Shown here: positions 46,417-56,982 of the stretch, piece after piece
Layout of the letters: every line of letters starts with the position of its first letter
Numbering within the stretch: position 1 is the stretch's first letter
From: Marinomonas sp. MED121
GTDB taxonomy: Bacteria; Pseudomonadota; Gammaproteobacteria; Pseudomonadales; Marinomonadaceae
Direction: 5' to 3'
DNA length: 64,000 nucleotides
Assembly (NCBI RefSeq): GCF_000153025.1
Contig: NZ_CH672432.1
Coordinates: forward strand, 38,258-102,257
Translations under genes and position numbers: made by a program
Notes under the pieces: generated by a model
The model's input: only the letters and a program-made list of their open reading frames with translations
The model's database searches: none
What the model was told of the DNA's origin: nothing

Positions 46417-49053
46417 ATGGGAAAATCACTGGTAATAGTGGAATCGCCAGCCAAGGCGAAGACAATTAATAAATATTTAGGTAGTGGCTATGTTGTAAAG
46501 TCCAGTGTTGGACATATACGCGATCTACCGACTGGCACCACTTCAACCTCTACGCCTCAAGAGCGAGCTAAACAAGCAGCGCTCACGCGTAAGATGTCGG
46601 CAGAAGAGAAAGTTGTTTATAAAAGCCGTAAGGCTCGTCAACAGCTGATCAATCGTATGGGTGTAGACCCAGAAAATAACTGGGAAGCCAAATACGAGGT
46701 TTTGCCTGGTAAAGAAAAAGTGGTTGATGAGCTTAAACGACTTGCTAAGAATGCTGACACCATCTATCTCGCAACCGATTTGGATAGAGAGGGAGAGGCG
46801 ATTGCATGGCATCTTCGTGAGGCCATTGGTGGTGACGATAGTCGATACAAGCGTGTTGTTTTTAACGAAATCACTGAAAAAGCAATCACAGAAGCCTTTG
46901 ATGTGCCTTCAGAGCTTGATATAAACCGAGTTAACGCACAACAGGCGAGACGCTTTTTAGATCGTGTTGTTGGCTTTATGGTTTCTCCATTGCTTTGGGC
47001 TAAAGTGGCACGCGGCTTATCAGCTGGGCGTGTACAGTCAGTGGCGGTGCGCTTAATTGTTGAGCGTGAGCAAAGTATTCGAGCATTTAATCCAGATGAG
47101 TTCTGGGAAATGGATGCTATCTTACAAACGCCAAAGCAAGCAAAGATCAAGTTTGAAGTTGCTAAATATCAAGACAAAGAATACAGACCAACCAGTGAGT
47201 CTGACTCTAATTTGCATTTGGCGCGTTTACAAAATGCGTCTTATAGCGTGGCTAAACGTGAAGATAAACCAACGAGCAGTAAGCCAAGTGCGCCATTTAT
47301 CACCTCAACGCTTCAGCAGGCGGCCAGTACCCGTTTAAGCTTTGGCGTTAAGAAAACCATGATGTTGGCTCAACGTCTTTATGAAGCGGGTTATATTACC
47401 TACATGCGAACTGACTCGACCAATTTGAGTCAAGAGGCTGTGGCTGCGCTTAGGGACTATGTTGAGTCTAATTTTGGCAGTGAATATTTGCCTGAGAAAG
47501 CCATTAGTTACTCAAGTAAAGAAGGTGCTCAAGAAGCTCATGAGGCAATTCGTCCTTCTGATGTCACCTTGTTACCCGAGTTCTTAAAAGGCATGGAAAA
47601 AGATGCCCATCGACTTTATGAGTTGATTCGTAATCAGTTTATGGCATGTCAAATGACACCTGCACGTTATACCTCAACCACTGTTACCTTGGTTGTCGAT
47701 GAGTACGAGCTTAAAGCAAAGGGTAGAATCTTACGTTTTGACGGTTATACCCGTGTCTTGACACCTCTTGGTAAGAAGAGTGAAGACAATATTTTGCCAG
47801 ATATTGGTCAAGGTGAAAGTTTACAACTTGAACAACTTATCCCTGAGCAGCACTTTACTAAACCGCCAGCAAGATACAGTGAAGCTAGCTTGGTAAAAGA
47901 GCTTGAAAAACGTGGCATTGGCCGACCTTCTACGTATGCATCTATCATATCTACAATCCAAGATCGTGGTTATGTGAGAACAGAAGGGCGTCGTTTTTAT
48001 GCTGAGAAAATGGGTGATATCGTCACTGACCGTTTAGTAAATAGCTTCCAAACCTTAATGGGTTATGATTTTACTGCGCAAATGGAAGAAAGGCTTGATG
48101 ATATTGCTGAAGGTCGTGATGACTGGATTCAAACCTTAAATGCCTTTTACCGTGACTTTAGCAAAACCCTGAATGTTGCTGAGCACCCTGAAACGGGTAT
48201 GACGCAAAATGCGCCGACACCAACAGATATTGAATGTCCAACCTGTTCAAGACCTATGCAGATACGTACTGCGAGTACTGGTGTCTTCTTGTCTTGTTCT
48301 GGTTATGCCTTGCCACCCAAAGAGCGTTGTAAAGCGACAATTAACCTTGTCAGTGGTGACGAAGTTGTCGCTATTTATGATGATGAGGCGGAATCTAAGG
48401 CATTAATTAATAAGCGTCGCTGCAAAATTTGTGACTCAGCAATGGATAGTTACCTTATTGATGAGCAGCGCAAACTGCATGTATGTGGTAATAACCCAAG
48501 CTGCAGTGGCTTTGAAGTAGAAGAGGGTTCATTCAAAATTAAAGGCTATGATGGCCCTGTGCTTGAATGTGATAAATGTTCTTCTGAAATGCAGCTGAAA
48601 ACGGGCCGTTTTGGCAAATACTTTGGTTGTACAAATGAAGAGTGTAAAAATACCCGTAAATTGCTGAAGAATGGTGAAGCTGCGCCACCAAAAATGGACC
48701 CTGTGCCTATGCCTGATTTGGCATGTCTAAAAGTTGAAGATCATTATGTTCTTCGTGATGGTGCAACGGGCTTATTCTTAGCGGCTAGCCAATTTCCAAG
48801 AAAGCGTGAAACACGAGCGCCTCTGGTTGCTGAACTGATACCTTACATGGATCAAATTGATCCTAAGTATCATTTTTTCAAAGATGCGCCTTTGGCTGAC
48901 TCAGAAGGTCGACCTGCCATTATCCGTTATAGCCGTAAGACAAAAGAGCAATATGTTATGTCTGAGGAAGAGGGTAAGCCAACAGGCTGGAAGGCTTACT
49001 TTGTTGATTCAAAATGGGTCATTGAAGAAGCAAAGAAAAAGGCTAAAAAATAA
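46417..49053 (+). CDS. topA: DNA topoisomerase I
   Basis: Type IA topoisomerase that relaxes negative supercoils. TOPRIM at the N terminus ([20 protein letters not shown], then [15 protein letters not shown]); catalytic Tyr329 in [13 protein letters not shown]. The C terminus carries three Cys4-type zinc ribbons (CPTC...C, CKIC...C, CDKC...C at about 608-750) plus a final basic tail. The 878 residues are normal for the family. Its stop is directly followed by the next gene. Confidence 0.96.
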   Translation: MGKSLVIVESPAKAKTINKYLGSGYVVKSSVGHIRDLPTGTTSTSTPQERAKQAALTRKMSAEEKVVYKSRKARQQLINRMGVDPENNWEAKYEVLPGKEKVVDELKRLAKNADTIYLATDLDREGEAIAWHLREAIGGDDSRYKRVVFNEITEKAITEAFDVPSELDINRVNAQQARRFLDRVVGFMVSPLLWAKVARGLSAGRVQSVAVRLIVEREQSIRAFNPDEFWEMDAILQTPKQAKIKFEVAKYQDKEYRPTSESDSNLHLARLQNASYSVAKREDKPTSSKPSAPFITSTLQQAASTRLSFGVKKTMMLAQRLYEAGYITYMRTDSTNLSQEAVAALRDYVESNFGSEYLPEKAISYSSKEGAQEAHEAIRPSDVTLLPEFLKGMEKDAHRLYELIRNQFMACQMTPARYTSTTVTLVVDEYELKAKGRILRFDGYTRVLTPLGKKSEDNILPDIGQGESLQLEQLIPEQHFTKPPARYSEASLVKELEKRGIGRPSTYASIISTIQDRGYVRTEGRRFYAEKMGDIVTDRLVNSFQTLMGYDFTAQMEERLDDIAEGRDDWIQTLNAFYRDFSKTLNVAEHPETGMTQNAPTPTDIECPTCSRPMQIRTASTGVFLSCSGYALPPKERCKATINLVSGDEVVAIYDDEAESKALINKRRCKICDSAMDSYLIDEQRKLHVCGNNPSCSGFEVEEGSFKIKGYDGPVLECDKCSSEMQLKTGRFGKYFGCTNEECKNTRKLLKNGEAAPPKMDPVPMPDLACLKVEDHYVLRDGATGLFLAASQFPRKRETRAPLVAELIPYMDQIDPKYHFFKDAPLADSEGRPAIIRYSRKTKEQYVMSEEEGKPTGWKAYFVDSKWVIEEAKKKAKK

Positions 49054-49512
49054 ATGAGTTCTGCAGCAAGTATGACTAACCAAAGGTTAGATATCGCTAG
49101 AAAATTCTTGTCTATGCCGAGCTCAGAACAAAAATGGATGGAGCCAGCATTTGAAAATGCGGCTCTTTTTCATTTGCAAAGTGCGCTTATGGGGCTTTTG
49201 CAAGAAGTAAAACAAGCGTATCATCTTAGCTCGGAAATTGATTTGCTAAAACTTAGCCAAGATGCAAAGTCGAAACAGATAAGTATTCCTGTAATTAACG
49301 AACTCATGGAGTTGCAGGCAAACCAATCATCTTGGTTTAGCCAATTACAGCATGCTTTTGAGGCTAGCTTAAAATGCCATCCCAATTTCTATAATGCTAA
49401 ACAAAGTAATTTAATTGTTAGTGCGGTTGATGATAGATCTGCCAGCATGACATATTTAAACGCTCTAACCGAATTGACACTTAGGTTTAGAGAAGAATCC
49501 TCAGAGTACTAA
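49054..49512 (+). CDS. DUF6586 family protein
   Basis: A 152-residue, mostly helical cytosolic protein. Its position immediately after topA matches the Pseudomonas gene that carries DUF6586, and the helical outline with an early Asn-rich, Ala-rich start (MTNQRLDIARKFLSM) fits. Its ATG starts at the base after the topA TAA, so translation is coupled. Function is unknown. Confidence 0.75.
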   Translation: MSSAASMTNQRLDIARKFLSMPSSEQKWMEPAFENAALFHLQSALMGLLQEVKQAYHLSSEIDLLKLSQDAKSKQISIPVINELMELQANQSSWFSQLQHAFEASLKCHPNFYNAKQSNLIVSAVDDRSASMTYLNALTELTLRFREESSEY

Positions 49513-49516
49513 TAAT

Positions 49517-49786
49517 ATGAATGAGTCGTATCTAGAGATAGTTGAACTAGAAAATGGCGAAATTGTTTTGCGCCCAGCAAGTGACGAGGGTGTTGAAACA
49601 GAACCTTTAGCGGTGCTGAAAATTTCTGATACTACTAAAGCTTATCTTCAAGATAGATATTTTGAACTTGCTAAAAGAATGTTTCATGCGGGGATTGATT
49701 TTGTTTATTCAGAAGATTTTCCTGAATCTGAAGTGCATGAAACGATGGATGAAGCGCTTGCATCAGATGCAAAAGTAATACATTAA
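49517..49786 (+). CDS. Small acidic protein, topA-lexA locus type
   Basis: An 89-residue acidic protein (YLEIVELENGEIVLRPASDE, ending VHETMDEALASDAKVIH). A short gene at this position, between DUF6586 and the SOS genes, is also found in pseudomonads. Function is unknown. It starts 4 bases after the preceding stop. Confidence 0.75.
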   Translation: MNESYLEIVELENGEIVLRPASDEGVETEPLAVLKISDTTKAYLQDRYFELAKRMFHAGIDFVYSEDFPESEVHETMDEALASDAKVIH

Positions 49787-49828
49787 AAAATTAACCCATA
49801 AAGAAAGTAATTTATTTATGGGTTAATT
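49785..49828. terminator. Terminator between the topA group and lexA
   Basis: A 14-base stem, AATTAACCCATAAA / TTTATGGGTTAATT, with a 12-base loop. On the minus strand it is followed by six T (lexA terminator); on the plus strand the following bases are weakly T-rich. Confidence 0.85.
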
Positions 49829-49835
49829 TAATTAT

Positions 49836-50456
49836 TTAGATTGATTGTCTTATGACACCAACAGACAAGCCTTCTATAGCAAATTCTTCACTTTCAAGAT
49901 CGACCAGAATGTCATTGAATTCTTCATTTTCGGCAATCAGGCGAATTGTATTTCCCTTTTTCTCAAAACGTTTTACGGTAACTTCATCGCCAATTCGTGC
50001 AACCACTATTTGGCCGTTTCTTACTGTTGATGTTTTATGAACGGCTAGTAAGTCACCTTCCATGATGCCGACGTCTTTCATGCTCATACCATTGACAGAG
50101 AGAAGGTAGTCGGCTTGTGGAGAGAACATACTTGCCGGCACTTGAACATGAGAAGCAACATTCTCTTGGGCTAGGATGGGGTAACCAGCAGCAACCTTAC
50201 CTATTATGGGTAGGCCTAATTCAGTGTTGGCATCATTGCTTGCTTCGTCGATAATACGCAAGCCACGAGAGGCTCCTGGCAAGATTTCGATTGCGCCTTT
50301 TTTACAAAGGGCCTTTAAATGTTCTTCGGCGGCGTTAGGGGACTTGAAACCTAATTTATTCGCAATTTCAGCACGTGTTGGTGGAAAACCCGTTTCAGCA
50401 ATAAAGTCACGGATAGTATCCATTACATCGGATTGTCTTTTTGTAAGTTTAATCAT
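49836..50456 (-). CDS. lexA: LexA repressor
   Basis: SOS repressor of 206 residues. The winged helix-turn-helix lies in residues 1-65 ([38 protein letters not shown]). The autocleavage bond is Ala90-Gly91 (KVAAGYP), and the catalytic dyad is Ser125 (VNGMSMKD) and Lys162 (VTVKRF). Two LexA boxes lie in front of the gene, shared with the divergent dinG, so it is self-regulated. The sulA gene that follows lexA in pseudomonads is absent here. Confidence 0.97.
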   Translation of the reverse strand: MIKLTKRQSDVMDTIRDFIAETGFPPTRAEIANKLGFKSPNAAEEHLKALCKKGAIEILPGASRGLRIIDEASNDANTELGLPIIGKVAAGYPILAQENVASHVQVPASMFSPQADYLLSVNGMSMKDVGIMEGDLLAVHKTSTVRNGQIVVARIGDEVTVKRFEKKGNTIRLIAENEEFNDILVDLESEEFAIEGLSVGVIRQSI

Positions 50457-50463
50457 AAGGCAT

Positions 50464-50479
50464 CTGGTTGTTTGTACAG
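50464..50479. promoter_or_regulatory. LexA box 1, near lexA
   Basis: CTGGTTGTTTGTACAG fits CTG-N10-CAG with one change from the CTGT-N8-ACAG form. It begins 8 bases from the lexA start codon. Confidence 0.75.
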
Positions 50480-50482
50480 TAA

Positions 50483-50498
50483 CTGTTATTATATACAG
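50483..50498. promoter_or_regulatory. LexA box 2, near dinG
   Basis: CTGTTATTATATACAG matches the enterobacterial and pseudomonad CTGT-N8-ACAG consensus exactly. It sits 28 bases before the dinG start, so the divergent genes share the two boxes. Confidence 0.9.
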
Positions 50499-50525
50499 CT
50501 TTTAAAGGGATACTCAATTAAATAA

Positions 50526-52661
50526 ATGCTTTCAGATGAATTAAAGTCAAAAATCCAAGCTGCTTACCGTTCTAGCTTAAAGGCAAAAGGCCATAATGCA
50601 CGATCGGGACAAAGACAAATGATAGCGTCAATTGCCAGAACCTTAGGCAATGTTTCACCTGATAGTGAAGGCAATCGTTTGGGTGAAAAACATGTTGCGG
50701 TGATCGAAGCGGGTACAGGTACAGGTAAAACCTTGTCCTATTGTCTGGCTGCCATTCCCATTGCCAAAGCAAGAGGCAAAACCTTAGTCATCTCAACGGC
50801 AACGGTTGCTTTGCAAGAACAAATTTTACATAAAGAGTTGCCCGACCTACTAAAGCACACGGACTATCAATTTAAATACACCTTAGCCAAAGGGCGGGGG
50901 CGCTATTTATGTCTTAATCATCTTGAGAGTCATTTAGATGACGAGGCACAAGCTACCGATGATATGTTCGCAGGTTTGTTCGAACAGCACTTGCAGCCAG
51001 GAGATATCAATACCGCCCTATATAAAGAGATGGACGATGCTATAAAGGCCGGCACTTGGGATGGCGATAAGGATAATTGGTCTGGAATTGTTAGGGAGCA
51101 AGATTGGGGGCGTTTGAAGACAGACCACCAACAATGTACCAACCGAAATTGCGCTAACTTTAGTGCTTGCCCTTTTTACAAAGCCAGAGCTGAAATTGAA
51201 GTGGCTGATGTCATTGTCGCTAACCATGATCTTGTGTTGGCCGATTTATCCTTGGGTGGAGGTGCTATACTGACTGCGCCCAATGACACCATCTATGTCT
51301 TTGATGAGGGACATCATTTACCAGATAAGGCAATCAATCATTTTCGTCATGAATTAAGACTGCAGCAAAGTATTTTATGGTTAAGGCAATTAGAAAAAAA
51401 TCTACTAAACCTCAAGCAAGAGCTCACTGATGATGTCAGTGTGACCGGGCAATTGCTTTTTAAAATTCCCCAAATGATTCAAACAATTGTAAATTTTATC
51501 CAGTATGCTCAACAAGGCTTAGCGCCTTTTATTAATAACTTAACGGATTTAGAAAATAACGAATTACACCGGTTTGAATTTGGCATTATCCCAGAAGAAC
51601 TAAGACAACTTTCCTATAGCCTTCAAACCTCGTATCAAAAGCTTTACGCTGCTATTGAATCTATTCACGATGAGTGTAAAAAAGTAAAACAGAATGAGGG
51701 GATGGGAGTCAACAGCGAAACAGCCGAAGTTTGGTTGCCAATTTTAGGGGTAGTGCTTGGCCGCTTAGAGCAAGCGAAATCATTATGGTTGTTATATTCA
51801 AGTGCTGATGACCAAAATTTCCCACCTAATGCACGATGGTTGACTTTAACTGGTCAAGGCATGGAACAGGATATTGAATTAGGTGGTTCACCTATTCTGG
51901 CGGCTCATACCTTGAGAATGCAGTTATGGGATAAATGTTACGGGGCCATTGTTACTTCAGCGACATTGACTGCCTTGAATCAATTTCATCGCTTTAATAT
52001 GCGCAGTGGTGTACCAAAAGACTCTGAATATTTAAGAGTGATTAGCCCCTTTGATTTTCGTGAAAATGCGGTTTTAACCGTTCCCAAATTAGCTCATGAA
52101 CCTAATAATGCAGATATGCATACGCAAGAAATTGTTAAATACTTAAATGATGAAGTTGACCTTGAAGGCGCCAGTTTAGTGCTTTTCTCTTCTAGAAAGC
52201 AGATGGAAGCGGTAGCAGAGGCGGTTGATAGTAAACTTAAAGACATTATGCTTATTCAAGGTGAACAATCTAAACGCATCATTCTAGAAAGCCATAAAGA
52301 AAGTATTGATAAGGACAAAGGCAGTTTGTTATTGGGCCTAGCCAGTTTTGCAGAAGGTGTGGACTTACCAGGAAAATATTTAACGCATGTGGTGATTGCC
52401 AAAATCCCTTTTTCTGTTCCCGATGATCCGGTTGACGCAACTTTGGCAGAATGGATACAAAAAAGAGGGGGGAACCCTTTTATGGAGATTTCAATCCCTG
52501 ATGCCTCTTTAAAGTTAGTCCAGGCAACAGGACGACTGCTTAGGAGCGAAAAAGACACGGGTAAAATATGCATTTTAGATAAACGCTTAATTACTAAACG
52601 CTACGGCAAGAACCTGATTGACAGTTTACCGCCGTATTCCTTGGCACTAGAACCGCATTAG
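50526..52661 (+). CDS. dinG: ATP-dependent DNA helicase DinG
   Basis: XPD-like, 5'-3' iron-sulphur helicase that acts on R-loops and damaged forks. Walker A EAGTGTGKTLSY, Walker B VFDEGHHL. The FeS cysteines lie in RYLCLN and CTNRNCANFSACPFYK (C...CxxxxC...C pattern, about 133-217), and ATGRLLRSEKDTG is motif VI. The 711 residues are normal. Divergent from lexA with LexA boxes between them, so it is predicted to be SOS-induced, as in E. coli. Confidence 0.94.
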   Translation: MLSDELKSKIQAAYRSSLKAKGHNARSGQRQMIASIARTLGNVSPDSEGNRLGEKHVAVIEAGTGTGKTLSYCLAAIPIAKARGKTLVISTATVALQEQILHKELPDLLKHTDYQFKYTLAKGRGRYLCLNHLESHLDDEAQATDDMFAGLFEQHLQPGDINTALYKEMDDAIKAGTWDGDKDNWSGIVREQDWGRLKTDHQQCTNRNCANFSACPFYKARAEIEVADVIVANHDLVLADLSLGGGAILTAPNDTIYVFDEGHHLPDKAINHFRHELRLQQSILWLRQLEKNLLNLKQELTDDVSVTGQLLFKIPQMIQTIVNFIQYAQQGLAPFINNLTDLENNELHRFEFGIIPEELRQLSYSLQTSYQKLYAAIESIHDECKKVKQNEGMGVNSETAEVWLPILGVVLGRLEQAKSLWLLYSSADDQNFPPNARWLTLTGQGMEQDIELGGSPILAAHTLRMQLWDKCYGAIVTSATLTALNQFHRFNMRSGVPKDSEYLRVISPFDFRENAVLTVPKLAHEPNNADMHTQEIVKYLNDEVDLEGASLVLFSSRKQMEAVAEAVDSKLKDIMLIQGEQSKRIILESHKESIDKDKGSLLLGLASFAEGVDLPGKYLTHVVIAKIPFSVPDDPVDATLAEWIQKRGGNPFMEISIPDASLKLVQATGRLLRSEKDTGKICILDKRLITKRYGKNLIDSLPPYSLALEPH

Positions 52662-52808
52662 TCAAAAATGACTATTTAAAATAACTGTATAATTGGGTGG
52701 CATTTCTGTAAACTCCACCCAAATCAATTTTAGTGATACATCATTATTCAAACGCTTTTACGGCATTTGGATCCACAAGACATATAACAGAAGAACATAG
52801 ATTCCAAT

Positions 52809-54107
52809 ATGGATAATCAAAGCGCGCCACAAAAACCTAAAACAAAGAAACCTCGAAAGTCTTATCGCAAGCCAAAACGTCAAGAAGGCGAATCAAATGT
52901 AAACCTTGATTCAAGCAAGGTTTGGTCAATTGAAGATTTTCAAGTACCTGAAGTCGAAGGTAAAGTGCGTTTTCATGATCTAAACCTTCCAGATCGACTA
53001 TTAAAGTCGATTGCAGAAATGTCTTTTGAATATTGCAGTGAAATTCAAGCCGCATCTTTGCCAGAAACCCTTCAAGGCTATGACCTGATTGGACAAGCTC
53101 AAACAGGTACCGGTAAGACGGCGGCCTTTTTGATTGCTATGATCAGTGATTTTATTGATTACCCCATTGAAGAAGAGCGTGATAGCCGCTTGGCTCGTGG
53201 TTTAATCATTGCACCTACTCGTGAACTGGCGCTTCAAATTGCTGAAGATGCTGTCAAATTGACTGTAAACAGTGACATTAACATTGTCTCCTTAGTGGGT
53301 GGCTTAAGCTATGAGAAGCAAAAACAAATTCTAGAAAATGAACGTGTTGATATTGTTGTTGCCACACCGGGTCGTTTGATGGACTTTGCACGTAATAAGA
53401 AAGTGTTACTGAATAAAGTTGAAGCACTTGTCCTAGATGAAGCGGATCGCATGCTTTCAATGGGCTTTATTCCTGATGTAAAAAGCATCATCCGCATGAC
53501 ACCGCATAAAGAAAAACGTCAAACCATGTTGTTTAGTGCGACTTTCCCTAAAGATATTCAAAACCTTGCACGCCAATGGACTTACTTCCCTAAAGAAGTA
53601 TCAGTTGTGCCAGAAGAAACCACGAATAAAAACATTGAACAAGTTATTTACAGCGTTGAAGCTGATCAAAAGTGGCCTGTACTAGAAAGTCTAATCAAAG
53701 AGAAAGATAACCAAAGAACTATCGTTTTTGCTAATCGTCGTGATGAAACACGCGATTTATACGAGCGTTTGAAAGATGCTGGTGTTAACTGTGCCATGCT
53801 GTCTGGTGAAGTCGCTCAAGATAAGCGAGTTAAAACACTCGCAAATTTTAAAAACGGTAAGATTCAAGTTCTAGTTGCTACTGATGTCGCTGGTCGCGGT
53901 ATTCATGTTGATGGTATTGAGCTTGTTGTTAATTACTCCTTACCAGAAGACCCTGAAGATTATGTTCACCGTATAGGTCGAACTGGACGCGGTGGTGAAA
54001 CAGGTAAATCAGTCAGCTTTGCCAGTGAAGATGACGCATTTATGGTGCCAGAAATTGAAAAAGTAGTGGGTGAAAAAATTCGCTGCGAATATGTAAGTAA
54101 TCATTAA
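52809..54107 (+). CDS. rhlB: ATP-dependent RNA helicase RhlB
   Basis: DEAD-box helicase of the RNA degradosome. AQTGTGKTAAF is motif I, VLDEADRML motif II, LFSAT motif III and HRIGRTGRGG motif VI. The N-terminal 40 residues are a basic tail (KTKKPRKSYRKPKRQ), a feature of the Pseudomonas type, while the C-terminal tail is short. No EAL/RNase E gene is near. A 10-base hairpin lies just after the stop. Confidence 0.92.
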   Translation: MDNQSAPQKPKTKKPRKSYRKPKRQEGESNVNLDSSKVWSIEDFQVPEVEGKVRFHDLNLPDRLLKSIAEMSFEYCSEIQAASLPETLQGYDLIGQAQTGTGKTAAFLIAMISDFIDYPIEEERDSRLARGLIIAPTRELALQIAEDAVKLTVNSDINIVSLVGGLSYEKQKQILENERVDIVVATPGRLMDFARNKKVLLNKVEALVLDEADRMLSMGFIPDVKSIIRMTPHKEKRQTMLFSATFPKDIQNLARQWTYFPKEVSVVPEETTNKNIEQVIYSVEADQKWPVLESLIKEKDNQRTIVFANRRDETRDLYERLKDAGVNCAMLSGEVAQDKRVKTLANFKNGKIQVLVATDVAGRGIHVDGIELVVNYSLPEDPEDYVHRIGRTGRGGETGKSVSFASEDDAFMVPEIEKVVGEKIRCEYVSNH

Positions 54108-54115
54108 AATGATAG

Positions 54116-54141
54116 CCAGCACCATGCTTTAATGGTGCTGG
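54116..54141 (+). terminator. Hairpin after rhlB
   Basis: CCAGCACCAT / ATGGTGCTGG is a perfect 10-base stem with a 6-base loop. No T-tract follows, so it may be a weak or Rho-dependent end, or an RNA-stabilising structure. Confidence 0.5.
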
Positions 54142-54188
54142 TAATGGCTTATAGAGCTGGCTTTTAAATCAGATTAGGTAGGGGGATT

Positions 54189-55619
54189 ATGCTGCAATTA
54201 GAGCACCACTACTCCCAATTAAGTTCACCATTTTTCTCCTACGGTCAAATCAAACCTCTTAAGGGCCTACGCCTTTCTTTTACAAATCATGCCTTAGCAT
54301 CTCAGCTTGGTATTGATTTTACTCATACAGAAACACTCGATATATTTTTGGGTAAAACGCCTTTAAAAAACGCATAAAGCATGGTTTATGCTGGTCATCA
54401 GTTTGGTGGTTTCAGTCCACAATTGGGGGATGGGCGAGGCCTTCTTTTAGGTGAGGTAAAAGATAACAAGAATAACTTGATAGATTTGCACATGAAAGGT
54501 GTCGGTCCAACACCCTATGCAAGACAAGGCGACGGACGTGCTGTCTTGCGCTCAAGTATTCGAGAGTATCTTGCCAGCGAAGCCATGTATCATTTGGGAG
54601 TGGCCAGTACACGTGCATTAGCCTTGTTTGACAGTGAGGAAATCATATATCGAGAAGGGGCTGAACCTGCTGCGATGCTATTAAGAGGTGCCTGCACACA
54701 TATCCGCTTTGGTCATTTCGAATACTTTTTTTATCAAAAGAAAACCAAAGAACTTGATGAGTTAATTGATTATTGTATCAAACGACATTTTAGATCTATG
54801 GCATCACGTACACAAAGTATTATTAAGATGCTTGAAAAGATAGTTGAGAGCACGGCTAAGATGGTTGCCCATTGGCAAGCGGTCGGCTTTCAGCACGGTG
54901 TTATGAATACAGATAATATGTCTATTTTAGGAGAGACTTTGGACTATGGGCCTTATGGTTTTATGGAAGCCTATGATCAAAAATGGGTTGCTAATGAATC
55001 AGATTACAATGCTAGATATGCCTTTGAAAAGCAGCCAGCCGTCGCATTATGGAACTTAAATCATTTATTTGTCTGTTTTTCAAAGCACCTTAGCAAAACC
55101 CAATTAATTGAAATTCTATCGCGTTTTGAGCCTTGTTTAATCAATCACTTCCAAGCACTAATTAGCGCTAAGTTAGGTTTAAAAGAAAAACATAAAGATG
55201 ATCTAACACTCTTTTCTAACTTATTGGTATTATTAGAAAAAGAAAAAATCGACTATACTAATTTTTGGCGTAATCTAAGCCAAATGCAAGATGCTGATGA
55301 TAAAGCGCATTTAATCTTAATGTTTGCCAATCGGCTAGATTTTGAGGCTTGGTTAGCCTCTTATATCAAAAGGCGTTCGTTAGAAGACAGTATTTGGTCG
55401 CAAGTCCGACTTGAAATGTTGCAAACTAATCCTAAATATATATTACGTAATTATTTAGCACAGAGAGTTATCGAAGCAGCAGAAAATAAAGATTATCGCG
55501 CTTTCGAAGCGTTAATTAAAGTGCTTGAAGCGCCGTTTGAGGAGCATGAAGATTGCGCCCATTTAGCGATTCCAACTAATACTGAGCAAAAATCATTTTG
55601 TGTGAGCTGCTCATCTTAA
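54189..55619 (+). pseudogene. selO: SelO (YdiU) protein-AMPylase interrupted by an in-frame TAA
   Basis: The frame reads through as one SelO protein apart from a single TAA at 54375-54377, after residue 62. Before it, MLQLEHHYSQLSSPFFSYGQ and LGKTPLKNA; after it, SMVYAGHQFGGFSPQLGDGRG, where the family has Q-x-x-YAGHQFG. So CAA or CAG to TAA is the simplest explanation. The rest is complete: TPYARQGDGRAVLR, HGVMNTDNMSIL, DYGPYGF and the C-terminal FCVSC pair. Total about 475 residues, normal length. SelO transfers AMP to redox proteins. The intact downstream part starts at an internal ATG (54381) without the N-terminal domain. Pseudogene or sequence error; readthrough is unlikely. Confidence 0.85.
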
Positions 55620-55677
55620 GTCTAGCTTGCACACAGAATTATAAATTTACCTTAAAGCGGTAAGTTGGAGGTTAATA

Positions 55678-56709
55678 ATGACAAAGGAAACCGTTTGCGT
55701 GCTAGGGGGAGGGAGCTTCGGTACAGCACTAGCAAATATTATGGCAAACAATGGACATCTTGTTAGCCAATGGATGCGTAATGAAGAGCAAGTGGAAGAA
55801 ATTAACTTAACCGGCTTTAATAGCCGTTACTTGCCAAAAGCACAATTAAGCGAAGAGCTAGTTGCTACGACAGATTTGGAAGCGGCAATTGCAGAAAGTG
55901 ATGCCATCTTCGTCTCTATTCCATCTAAATCATTTGAACAGGTTGTAGAGCGTATCACGCCTTTGCTAACCCCTGATAAGATGCTCATTAGCACGACAAA
56001 AGGTTTTAACCCAAACCGCTTTGAACTGATGAGCGATATTTTATTTAGACAAAATGTCAGTGATCAAATCGGCGTGTTAAGTGGCCCTAATCTCGCGAAA
56101 GAAATTGCAGCAGGCCAATTAACAGGTTCTGTTATTGCCAGTCCTAATGATTCCGTTCGCTCCCATGTTGTTGAACTACTTAAATCGCCGACTTTCAGAG
56201 TCTATGAGAATGCTGATATTAAAGGCGTTGAACTTGCTGGTGCGCTCAAAAATATTTATGCCATTGTCTGTGGTTTAGCGAAAGCCCTTAATGTGGGTGA
56301 AAATACCATGGCAATGATTATGACCCGGAGTTTGGCTGAAATGAGTCGTTTTGCGGTTCATTTTGGTGCTAATCCCATGACATTTTTGGGACTTGCGGGC
56401 GTAGGAGATTTAATTGCAACCTGCTCATCACCATTAAGTCGGAATTACCAGGTGGGCTTTGCGCTTGGTTCAGGCAAAACATTAGAGCAAGCCGTCGAGC
56501 AACTAGGGCAAGTCGCCGAAGGTGTGAATACTTTACGTATGGTCATTCGTGAAGCAGAAAAGAATGACCTCTATATGCCACTCGCTTTAGGTTTATCTAA
56601 GCTTGTGTTTGATGGATATAAACTAGAAACGTTAGTGCAAACTATGATGACCGGCGAATTAAGGTGGGATGTTGAGTTTGCAACTTATGAGGAGAATAAA
56701 AATGGCTAA
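55678..56709 (+). CDS. gpsA: Glycerol-3-phosphate dehydrogenase [NAD(P)+]
   Basis: Makes sn-glycerol 3-phosphate from dihydroxyacetone phosphate for phospholipids. VLGGGSFGTALANIMANNG is the nucleotide site, LSGPNLAKEIAAGQLTG and ELAGALKNIYAI carry the catalytic lysines, and GLAGVGDLIATCSSPLSRN follows. The 343 residues are normal. TTGGAGG lies before the ATG. Its stop overlaps the start of the next gene. Confidence 0.95.
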   Translation: MTKETVCVLGGGSFGTALANIMANNGHLVSQWMRNEEQVEEINLTGFNSRYLPKAQLSEELVATTDLEAAIAESDAIFVSIPSKSFEQVVERITPLLTPDKMLISTTKGFNPNRFELMSDILFRQNVSDQIGVLSGPNLAKEIAAGQLTGSVIASPNDSVRSHVVELLKSPTFRVYENADIKGVELAGALKNIYAIVCGLAKALNVGENTMAMIMTRSLAEMSRFAVHFGANPMTFLGLAGVGDLIATCSSPLSRNYQVGFALGSGKTLEQAVEQLGQVAEGVNTLRMVIREAEKNDLYMPLALGLSKLVFDGYKLETLVQTMMTGELRWDVEFATYEENKNG

Positions 56710-56980
56710 GCCAGGTTATGCAGATCAAGCTTTTTGGGTACGTTTAGTCTTTATGGTGATTTATTGGGCAGTACTTAATATTTCATTATCAATATTTGGT
56801 ATTTTGTTGATTATTTTGACAGTCATACGCTTTGGTTCTCAATTTGAGCCGGTCCCACTTGCTCATTTTATTTCAGGTTTATCAAACTTTATCAGTCAAA
56901 CATTATCGTTTGTCTGTTTTCAAACAGAGGAAAAGCCTTATCCGTTCCAGGCTTGGCCAAGTGAAGATAAAGGGAATTAA
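56702..56980 (+). CDS. DUF4389 small membrane protein
   Basis: A 92-residue protein with one long or two short hydrophobic helices (about 12-37). The order W-x-R-L-x-F-M-x-I-Y and QFEPVPLAHFISGLS fits DUF4389. I chose the ATG at 56702, behind GAGGAG, over the upstream in-frame ATG at 56669 within gpsA. It overlaps the gpsA stop, so the two are coupled. Function is unknown. Confidence 0.82.
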   Translation: MAKPGYADQAFWVRLVFMVIYWAVLNISLSIFGILLIILTVIRFGSQFEPVPLAHFISGLSNFISQTLSFVCFQTEEKPYPFQAWPSEDKGN

Positions 56981-56982
56981 TC

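Noticed and set aside
54381..55619. Two separate genes instead of one interrupted selO
   Set aside because: Both pieces are in the same frame, separated by one stop and one Ser codon, and together match one SelO protein of normal length.
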